A stretch of DNA of 8,095 nucleotides, from contig JAOZLM010000094.1 in NCBI GenBank assembly GCA_029934815.1, positions 1 through 8,095 on the forward strand. The letters are read 5' to 3'. Positions 1-5,494 of the stretch are shown here, piece by piece. A program made the position numbers and the translations under genes. Numbering within the stretch: position 1 is the first letter of the stretch; every line of letters begins with the position of its first letter. Source of the DNA: Desulfocapsa sp. (GTDB lineage Bacteria > Desulfobacterota > Desulfobulbia > Desulfobulbales > Desulfocapsaceae). The notes under the pieces are model-generated. The model had not been told where the DNA came from. It worked only from the letters and a program-made list of their open reading frames with translations, and did not search any database.

Positions 1-587
1 TCAGTTTCGAAGAAAAAAAAGCCATAACTGTTTACCACCTTTGTCTCGCAAAACGAGGTGATTCGTTCTGCCGAGTTGTTAAATATTTTGTGAATATGGC
101 CATGGATAAACCAGGCCGGTTTTTTCTTCTCAATAAGTGTTCGGAAGCTCTTGAATCCCTTGTGACATGGGTCTTCCCTGTCATGAATAAGGCGTGGTGG
201 AGCGTGACTGATGATTATGTCAGGTTTCCAGGTGGGGAGCAGCTGGAACCATTTACCGAGGATGATTCTCTTCATCTCACCTTCATGGTACTGATGCTGC
301 CCGCCGTTGTACCATCTCGATCCTGAAAATCCGGCGATACGCAGACCCTGTTCGGTGATGACCTGGGCATGAATATTTGTACAGCCCACAGGGGGTGAAT
401 CCCGATACCTGATATCATGATTACCTTCTATATATAAAAGAGGAACTTCGTAAAATGACCTGAGGTCAGTGAGGTATTCGGGCGGCAGGTCACCGCAGGC
501 TAAGATGAGGTCAGGGGGAGAAGGGAGGGCGTCTCCTCGTGTGAGAAGAGCATTATCCACATAATCTGAAACACTGAGTATTCGCAC
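1..587 (-). CDS. Calcineurin-like metallophosphoesterase, 3' end outside window
   Basis: This gene reads leftwards from a GTG at 585-587 and is still open at base 1 after 195 codons. It is a predicted metal-dependent phosphoesterase of the calcineurin-like superfamily. Visible motifs are CGDLP (residues 31-35), GNHD (55-58), SHAP (127-130) and GHIH (163-166), which supply the metal-binding Asp, Asn and His residues. The first superfamily motif, normally DxH near the N-terminus, is replaced by SDYVD (7-11), so one metal-ligand His is absent. The central stretch (GCTNIHAQV, then a YNGG/QYHEGEM segment, 68-105) resembles a subgroup of bacterial phosphoesterases that I recall also lacking a classical DxH. 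GTG is chosen because an in-frame TAG lies at 603-605 and no other start codon intervenes; the ribosome site is weak. It begins 49 bases after the CNB-protein gene and is probably co-transcribed with it. The substrate is unknown. The family call is firm. Confidence 0.87.
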   Translation of the reverse strand, partial: MRILSVSDYVDNALLTRGDALPSPPDLILACGDLPPEYLTDLRSFYEVPLLYIEGNHDIRYRDSPPVGCTNIHAQVITEQGLRIAGFSGSRWYNGGQHQYHEGEMKRIILGKWFQLLPTWKPDIIISHAPPRLIHDREDPCHKGFKSFRTLIEKKKPAWFIHGHIHKIFNNSAERITSFCETKVVNSYGFFFFET

Positions 588-636
588 TGTTTCGTTTAGA
601 CTCTATGATGAGTTGCAGGCGCTGAAACTTACGGCG

Positions 637-1086
637 CTAGTTATCTTCTCTGATTTCATACTGAAGCAGGCTTTCCTTCAGTTGAGCAACTTCTGCTTCC
701 AGTTTTTTGTACTTCTTTCGATAGTAGTCTGCCTGCTGCTGTGCTTCTTTGAAACGCAGGATCAGCTGGCTTGTCAGCGGTTTTAGGATCGGCAGGTCAT
801 TGTTCAGTAATGCAAGACGCAGCGTCCGGTCCCGAACCATTATGACTCTTGTCGATTCCATGGCAACACCACTTGCACAGCGTGGTTCGTCGGTGAGTAC
901 TGCCATTTCTCCCAGAATATCGCCACTGGATACTTTGGCGATACATTGTGTTTTACCTTTGGATTCTTTTCTGACTTCAACGCTTCCATTAATTATGATG
1001 TAGATGAAGTCGCCGGTATCACCCTGTTCAAAGAGTATTTCACCTTCTTTGTAATCCTGAGTGATAAATTTTGCGTTTTCTGACAT
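637..1086 (-). CDS. Small cyclic-nucleotide-binding-domain protein with C-terminal coiled coil
   Basis: This 149-residue protein is essentially one Crp-type cNMP-binding domain plus a helical tail. The beta-barrel signature runs from YKEGEILFEQGD (12-23) through IYIIINGSVEV (28-38). The phosphate-binding cassette reads GDILGEMAVLTDEPRCAS (55-72), with the key Glu60 and Arg69 both kept, so it could bind cAMP or cGMP. Residues about 106-145 are rich in K, E, Q and L in heptad-like spacing (FKEAQQQADYYRKKYKKLEAE), which suggests a coiled coil for dimerisation or partner binding. There is no winged-helix DNA-binding domain, kinase or channel segment and no signal peptide, so it is probably a cytosolic sensor or adaptor rather than a transcription factor. 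It is the first gene of a likely two-gene operon with the downstream metallophosphoesterase. No Shine-Dalgarno is evident, and the predicted promoter would leave only a few bases of leader. The domain is certain; ligand and output are not known. Confidence 0.9.
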   Translation of the reverse strand: MSENAKFITQDYKEGEILFEQGDTGDFIYIIINGSVEVRKESKGKTQCIAKVSSGDILGEMAVLTDEPRCASGVAMESTRVIMVRDRTLRLALLNNDLPILKPLTSQLILRFKEAQQQADYYRKKYKKLEAEVAQLKESLLQYEIREDN

Positions 1087-1099
1087 AAGATGATTGTAT

Positions 1100-1128
1100 A
1101 TTATATAAAAGGAAATTAGCTTTCTCAG
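1100..1128 (-). promoter_or_regulatory. Predicted sigma70-type promoter for the CNB/phosphoesterase operon
   Basis: On the minus strand a perfect TATAAT (1100-1105) lies 17 bases downstream of CTGAGA (1123-1128, 4 of 6 matches to TTGACA). The expected transcription start is near 1093, only about 6-7 bases before the ATG at 1086. The mRNA would be nearly leaderless, which fits the absence of a ribosome-binding site. This is pattern matching only. Confidence 0.45.
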
Positions 1129-1136
1129 AGCGCTTA

Positions 1137-1165
1137 TTGAACAAGGATACTTAAATGCTTATAAG
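1137..1165 (+). promoter_or_regulatory. Predicted sigma70-type promoter for maf
   Basis: TTGAAC (1137-1142) is followed after exactly 17 bases by TATAAG (1160-1165, 5 of 6). Transcription would start near 1172, giving a leader of about 40 bases before the maf ATG at 1212. A weak ribosome site, GGAA, lies at 1202-1205. The -35 box is only 8 bases from the -35 box of the divergent promoter, so the two polymerases would sit back to back. Confidence 0.5.
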
Positions 1166-1211
1166 ATTGGAAGTGTTTTTTATTTCTGAAAAAAAATAAC
1201 CGGAACTTTTT

Positions 1212-1808
1212 ATGCCACAAATATTGTTAAATAAAGAGGCAATCATTTTGGCTTCCGGCTCTCCCCGAAGAGTTGATTTTTTTAAGGATCTTGGCCTTCT
1301 GTTTCGTGTAGAGATTGCAAATATAGAAGAAAAACGCAATAATAATGAGGCACCGGAAGAGTATACCAGGCGTCTTGCCCTTGAGAAAGCAGCGGCAGTG
1401 GCTAAACAATATCCGGAACAGTGGGTCGTCGCAGCTGATACGGTAGTTTGTTGTGATGAAATTATTCTTGAAAAACCAACTGATGCCGAAGATGCGTTGC
1501 AGATGTTGCTCCTGCTTCGAAACCGGGAACACATTGTACGCTCTTCTGTTTGTCTTATGCATAGCGGGCGTTCAGTTACAGACTTGTGTTCGGTGGCCAC
1601 CTCTGTCACATTCTGGGATTTTTCGGAAGAAATAGCTTTACGTTATGTGCAGACAAAAGAGTCCCTTGATAAAGCAGGTGCCTACGGTATTCAGGGAAGG
1701 GGAGCTTTTCTTGTTCGCAGGATCAGTGGCTCTTACTCAAATGTTGTGGGATTGCCGCTTGTTGAATGTATTGAAATGCTGGCACGCCACGGAGTTGTTA
1801 GAGTCTAG
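1212..1808 (+). CDS. maf: Maf-family nucleoside triphosphate pyrophosphatase (YhdE type, dTTP/UTP)
   Basis: Maf proteins hydrolyse the alpha-beta bond of non-canonical or specific nucleotides, releasing pyrophosphate; the YhdE branch prefers dTTP, UTP and modified pyrimidine nucleotides. This 198-residue cytosolic protein has the full family length. Visible motifs are the N-terminal LASGSPRR loop (13-20), the EEYTRRLALEKA helix, AADTVV with the catalytic Asp76 (74-79), ILEKP (85-89), and the long C-terminal signature DKAGAYGIQG (153-162) followed by ISGSYSNVVGLPL. The exact DKAGAYGIQG form points to the YhdE rather than the YceF subgroup. The ATG at 1212 has GGAA at 1202-1205 and places the substrate loop at its normal distance from the N-terminus. 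It is divergent from the CNB operon and 193 bases ahead of the HEAT/CNB/PilZ gene. That gap has its own promoter candidate, so the two are probably separate units. Family assignment is very secure; substrate preference is inferred from subgroup motifs. Confidence 0.95.
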   Translation: MPQILLNKEAIILASGSPRRVDFFKDLGLLFRVEIANIEEKRNNNEAPEEYTRRLALEKAAAVAKQYPEQWVVAADTVVCCDEIILEKPTDAEDALQMLLLLRNREHIVRSSVCLMHSGRSVTDLCSVATSVTFWDFSEEIALRYVQTKESLDKAGAYGIQGRGAFLVRRISGSYSNVVGLPLVECIEMLARHGVVRV

Positions 1809-1892
1809 CTTGCAGCCATGTAGATGTCGCAATGACTACGGGAAACAGTTTTTATGGTAACTGGGTAGAATAACAGGTGACTTTCTTGACTT

Positions 1893-1922
1893 TTGACTTT
1901 GTAGAGTGTAGCTATCTATAGA
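1893..1922 (+). promoter_or_regulatory. Predicted promoter for the HEAT/CNB/PilZ gene
   Basis: TTGACT (1893-1898, 5 of 6) is followed after 18 bases by TATAGA (1917-1922). Another TTGACT overlaps just upstream (1887-1892), so the -35 hexamer is tandemly duplicated. Transcription would start near 1929, giving a leader of about 70 bases. The -10 box lies inside a perfect palindrome, which suggests control at this site. Confidence 0.45.
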
Positions 1923-1925
1923 TAG
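1912..1925. repeat. 14-bp perfect palindrome CTATCTATAGATAG overlapping the -10 box
   Basis: All 14 bases equal their reverse complement. It covers the predicted -10 box of the downstream gene, a typical place for a repressor operator. As RNA it could form only a 5-bp stem with a TATA loop, and the T-rich stretch starts several bases later, so I consider a DNA-level operator more likely than a maf terminator. The binding protein is unknown. Confidence 0.5.
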
Positions 1926-1961
1926 GGAATTTTTTCTATTTTTACTTGAGATCCCCGATAC

Positions 1962-1977
1962 TGTTCAATGGTGAACA
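1962..1977. repeat. 16-bp inverted repeat TGTTCA-ATGG-TGAACA in the leader
   Basis: Perfect 6-bp arms surround a 4-base spacer. It ends 24 bases before the ATG at 2002, inside the predicted 5' untranslated region. It could be an operator, loosely like TGTTC/GAACA-type sites, or a small stem-loop near the ribosome site. The ribosome site itself is weak (GGA at 1993-1995). Confidence 0.45.
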
Positions 1978-2001
1978 ACTCCCCGTATTTCCGGATTATT
2001 T

Positions 2002-5000
2002 ATGACAAATGGTGACAGCCAACAAGAGAGCCTGGAAGCGCTTAAGCTGATTAATGCAGCCTCCACAGCTCTTCGTCTATATCCTGCTGATTCTTCTCAG
2101 GTACGCAATACAACTGAGAAAGCATATCTGGGTGTGAAGTCCTTCCTTCGAAACCATGAGCAACTCCATTTTTCCTGCCATGATGGTTCCAGCCAGCTGG
2201 CAGGAGTTGCCGTAGATAAACCCACTCAGGAACGTTTACAGCTTCTATCCTTTCATGATTTACTCCAGAAAATGGGGCTAAAAGAACTGGTACTGGAAGG
2301 AAACTTTAGCCGTCTGACGTTTCAGAAAATTCTTTCCGTTTTCAGTTCCACCCCTGAGCAGATACATAAAGCCGGTGGCAGCAGAACTTTTATTGCTCAG
2401 TTGCAACTGGATGATGTGTTTCCTGAAGAATATATTGCAAGCGGGGAAAGTGAGGACGAGCAGGCTCGTAAGCAAAAGGTGGATACTGTTTTAAAAGATC
2501 TTTCCGGGAATCAAATTCACAAGGATGATCTTTATTTCCTTTACGGAAAGAAAAAAGGAGACAAGCTTCAGGCACAGCTTTTAAGAAAGTTTCAAACAGC
2601 AAAAGATGCGTCTCACTGTATTGCCACAGCATCGTATTCTTTATTGCAGATCCTGCAAAAAGAAAAAACCGTTTCTGTGGCGCCGGCATTCAGTAATATG
2701 CTTAAGAGGGTAAGTAGCCTGATTCAAAAAGCAGGAAGCGAACAGTATGATGCGTATGCGTTGGAGACGGCAAAACTCCTTGTTCCCGTACTGAACGATC
2801 CTTTGGTCATGATTCTTATCTGTCAGCAATATCCCGGACTGTTTGGCTCTCGGTTTTATGATGCTATAATCGGGTCTGTGGATACAGACTGTCTGAACAG
2901 GGTATATCGCTGGATGGAAGGGCAACATGAAAAGAGTGTGGCGTCACCGGATGGCGGAACGGCTCAGATGCGAGTTGTGTGTATTGCCTATGAACGTTTT
3001 CAGCATACCAGTCGTGCGAAACAGCTTATGGCTGCAAACTCTGCACGTGAACTGTTGGCGAAGACAGAAGAGAGCAGAAAGACAAAACGGGTACAGGCAG
3101 GTATTGAGGCGTTGGCTGGCGGGAATATGGAGGGGCTGAAGAACAAAGAAGTGTGTGTCAGTCTACCCTTTACAATTGCCAACCTGTTGAAAAATGGCAA
3201 AGAATCTCTGGCTGGATCCATTATTCAAAATGTAGTTAACGGATTTAGAGAAGAAAAAGATGGGTTTTATGGATGCTTTACGCTGGTCATCGGAGGTGTT
3301 GCTGCACAGCTGGTTCGTTTGGAACGCTGGGACTGGCTGGAGAAACTTACACCTGTTTGTCTTGCCAGGATCCGTGGAATAGAGGAACCCGATTCCAGCT
3401 ACACGCTGTTTGTACAGGCGATGCAGGACATGATGAACCATGCCTGGGCAACTGGAAATAATGATCTTGCAGAACATATTCTTGATATTTTTTATTATAT
3501 TCGTTCCGGAGCATTTGAAAAGTCTGACGAATTGCGCCGCACCATAGCAGATATTCAGGACAAGAATGTGGATCTTGCTCTTTTACAGGCGTACCTGGAT
3601 GAATGTTTTATCCGGCCGGTAAATGAGCTTATCTGTAAAAAAATCACCATGCAGGGGCCTGTGGCGGCTCGTTTTCTGCTCGATACACTCATTAGCTCTG
3701 ATGTACGTTCTGATCGTATTCGTCTGTTAAAATTGCTCAGTGAAATTGGGCCGGGTCTTGTTCCTGTTCTGCTTGAACGTTTGCCGGATCCCATGCCATG
3801 GTACGGAAAAAGAAATATTATCCGTCTTCTTGCTGAAACAGGATCTGAGGAAAATGTAGAAGTTGTGCTGCCCTATATCAGCCATGAAGATCTTCGAGTA
3901 CAACAGGAAACCCTGCAGTGCATAATACGTCTTGGAAAATCTGCTAAAGGTAAATATCTTCTGAAGGTATTACCGGATGTCACTTTGCGTATGAAAATTC
4001 AGGTGGTTCAAAATCTAGGCAAAGTGGCTGATGAGTCCCTTGTTGCCCCCCTGGAAAGTCTTCTTAACGAGTGTAAAATGTATAAGGGGGATGACAAGGA
4101 TGAACTGGCTGATGAAATATGTCGTACCTTAGGTGCCAGTGGTTCCGAAAAAGCTATCCCGATTTTACAAAGAGTTGTTGATGCTTCCGGAAAAGTACTG
4201 GGAAGAAAAAGTTATGACACTGCCGGGAATGCAATCATTTTACTCCGTGAATTGAAAAAAGAGCAACTGAAAACAAAAGTACTAAAGCCACTCGTTAGAA
4301 AGGAGATTCCAAAACAATCTCCTGCACCGCAACCTGAAACAGATCTGAAGTCAAAACCCGTAGCAGTGGAGTATGAACTTATCACCAACAGTCCGGAAGA
4401 GGCAGAGGTGTATGAACTTCTTGGCAGGGACAGACTGGAAGGTGCCAAAAAAATACTATTATCACTGATAGAAAAGAGTGCCAGGACACAACAGTTTAAA
4501 CAGGCAGAATCCCTACGAATGCGGCTGATTGATATCGATTCCACGGCTCTTGCCGATATTATTAAAGCTGCCGAGTATATAGAGAATGCGAAGACTGCAG
4601 GAGTGGATGAAGATCATATCCTTATCTGGTCTGAATTGTATGATCTGTTGAGTACTGAAGATTTTAACGAGTTCTACAGTGCACTGGTTCATGAAAAATA
4701 CAGCCTTGAAGAGGATATTGTAAAGCAAGGTGATACACAGTGGCGTCTGTTCTTTGTTAACAAAGGGCGGGTGAAACTCTATTATCAGGAAAAAGAAAAT
4801 GAAATCCTTGTAAAAACCATTGGCCGCGGGCAGATTTTTGGTGGAGAGTCCTTCTTTAATGATTCCGTATGGACATTGAATGCTACAAGTATGGGGAGTG
4901 TAGAGCTTTCCACACTGGATGTTGATAAGCTAGAGGAGTGGACAGAGACCTATCCTGCCCTGGAACCGACCATACAGGATTATTGCAAACGCGTGAGCAC

Positions 5001-5373
5001 CGAGCAGGAATTTTTTCAGAGTTCCGGTGCTAATCGTCGTACTGAAACTCGATATGATTTTTCCGTGCCATTGACCATGGAGCTGCTCAGTGAAGATGGG
5101 AAGAGTGAAGATACCATAATGAAAGGCTTTGGGAGCGATATCTCCACAGGTGGTCTTTCTTTTGTCTCACAGATTGGCAAAAGAAAACATGCCAGAATGC
5201 TCCTTGGACGTCCTGTTAAAGTGCTTGTCGAACACGAAAAAAAGCCCACAGAACTGATGGGACGTGTGGTGGCTGTTCGAAATCGCCACATAGCTGAACA
5301 AGGTCGATCTGTGCATATCTCCTTTGATGAAGTACTTGATAAGGCCAGTCTTGATGACTTCGCAAAAAGCTAA
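2002..5373 (+). CDS. Large HEAT-repeat protein with CNB and C-terminal PilZ domain (putative c-di-GMP effector)
   Basis: This is a 1123-residue soluble protein with no signal peptide or membrane segment. Residues about 14-130 form an N-terminal module (LRLYP at 24-28; LLQKMGLKELVLEGNFSRL around 87-105) of a kind I recall from deltaproteobacterial HEAT proteins. A long helical region follows, then HEAT repeats (about 553-752, including MPWYGKRNIIRLLAETG at 598-614), and a Pro/Gln/Lys linker near 768-790. A short helical segment leads to a Crp-type CNB fold (about 885-1000) and a PilZ domain (about 1011-1118). PilZ has both c-di-GMP motifs: RTETR (1013-1017, RxxxR) and DISTGG (1046-1051, DxSxxG). 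In the CNB, Gly948 and Glu949 are kept, but the phosphate-binding Arg is missing (NDSVWTLNAT, 953-962), so cAMP binding is doubtful. The likely role is a c-di-GMP-responsive scaffold, with the HEAT array contacting an unknown partner. Domain calls are strong; the process is unknown. Confidence 0.92.
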   Translation: MTNGDSQQESLEALKLINAASTALRLYPADSSQVRNTTEKAYLGVKSFLRNHEQLHFSCHDGSSQLAGVAVDKPTQERLQLLSFHDLLQKMGLKELVLEGNFSRLTFQKILSVFSSTPEQIHKAGGSRTFIAQLQLDDVFPEEYIASGESEDEQARKQKVDTVLKDLSGNQIHKDDLYFLYGKKKGDKLQAQLLRKFQTAKDASHCIATASYSLLQILQKEKTVSVAPAFSNMLKRVSSLIQKAGSEQYDAYALETAKLLVPVLNDPLVMILICQQYPGLFGSRFYDAIIGSVDTDCLNRVYRWMEGQHEKSVASPDGGTAQMRVVCIAYERFQHTSRAKQLMAANSARELLAKTEESRKTKRVQAGIEALAGGNMEGLKNKEVCVSLPFTIANLLKNGKESLAGSIIQNVVNGFREEKDGFYGCFTLVIGGVAAQLVRLERWDWLEKLTPVCLARIRGIEEPDSSYTLFVQAMQDMMNHAWATGNNDLAEHILDIFYYIRSGAFEKSDELRRTIADIQDKNVDLALLQAYLDECFIRPVNELICKKITMQGPVAARFLLDTLISSDVRSDRIRLLKLLSEIGPGLVPVLLERLPDPMPWYGKRNIIRLLAETGSEENVEVVLPYISHEDLRVQQETLQCIIRLGKSAKGKYLLKVLPDVTLRMKIQVVQNLGKVADESLVAPLESLLNECKMYKGDDKDELADEICRTLGASGSEKAIPILQRVVDASGKVLGRKSYDTAGNAIILLRELKKEQLKTKVLKPLVRKEIPKQSPAPQPETDLKSKPVAVEYELITNSPEEAEVYELLGRDRLEGAKKILLSLIEKSARTQQFKQAESLRMRLIDIDSTALADIIKAAEYIENAKTAGVDEDHILIWSELYDLLSTEDFNEFYSALVHEKYSLEEDIVKQGDTQWRLFFVNKGRVKLYYQEKENEILVKTIGRGQIFGGESFFNDSVWTLNATSMGSVELSTLDVDKLEEWTETYPALEPTIQDYCKRVSTEQEFFQSSGANRRTETRYDFSVPLTMELLSEDGKSEDTIMKGFGSDISTGGLSFVSQIGKRKHARMLLGRPVKVLVEHEKKPTELMGRVVAVRNRHIAEQGRSVHISFDEVLDKASLDDFAKS

Positions 5374-5387
5374 GATATGGATAAGTC

Positions 5388-5414
5388 GTTATTCCGGATC
5401 AAGTCCGGAATGAC
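5388..5414. repeat. Dispersed-repeat-like hairpin (ATTCCGGA-TCAAG-TCCGGAAT)
   Basis: Perfect 8-bp arms (5391-5398 and 5404-5411) surround a 5-base loop. The stem extends to 11 pairs in RNA, counting one G-U. It begins 15 bases after the stop of the large CDS. On the minus strand it reads GTCATTCCGGACTTGATCC..., which matches from memory a very common intergenic repeat motif in diverse proteobacterial genomes. No T-run follows on the plus strand, so it is not a canonical terminator, though it may stabilise the mRNA 3' end. Confidence 0.65.
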
Positions 5415-5415
5415 A

Positions 5416-5437
5416 GCGTTGGAACTTTTTACAACGC
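5416..5437. repeat. Second stem-loop, GCGTTG / CAACGC arms
   Basis: Six-base perfect arms (5416-5421 and 5432-5437) flank a 10-base loop containing TTTTT. It lies 1 base after the previous hairpin element, so the two may be parts of one composite repeat unit. Confidence 0.4.
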
Positions 5438-5455
5438 CATCAGTCTTAACAATTT

Positions 5456-5469
5456 AACCCGTACGGGTT
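5456..5469. repeat. 14-bp perfect palindrome AACCCGTACGGGTT
   Basis: The 14 bases are self-complementary, and the site ends 25 bases before the ATG at 5495. Its placement mirrors the inverted repeat ahead of the previous gene. It may be an operator. A possible TTG start at 5468 lies inside it, which is one reason to doubt that start. Confidence 0.5.
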
Positions 5470-5494
5470 GATAAACTGCCGATATATACAAAAT

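Noticed and set aside
90..326. Plus-strand open frame of 78 codons
   Set aside because: It lies opposite the metallophosphoesterase, whose minus-strand frame carries clear family motifs throughout.
749..1003. Plus-strand open frame of 84 codons
   Set aside because: It is antisense to the CNB-domain gene and shows no recognisable protein features.
1151..1609. Minus-strand open frames opposite maf (up to 152 codons)
   Set aside because: The maf frame has all family motifs; the antisense translations are Ser/Arg-rich and domain-free.
5391..5411. Rho-independent terminator of the HEAT/CNB/PilZ gene
   Set aside because: The hairpin is strong but is followed by GACAGCG rather than a T-run, so it is listed as a repeat.
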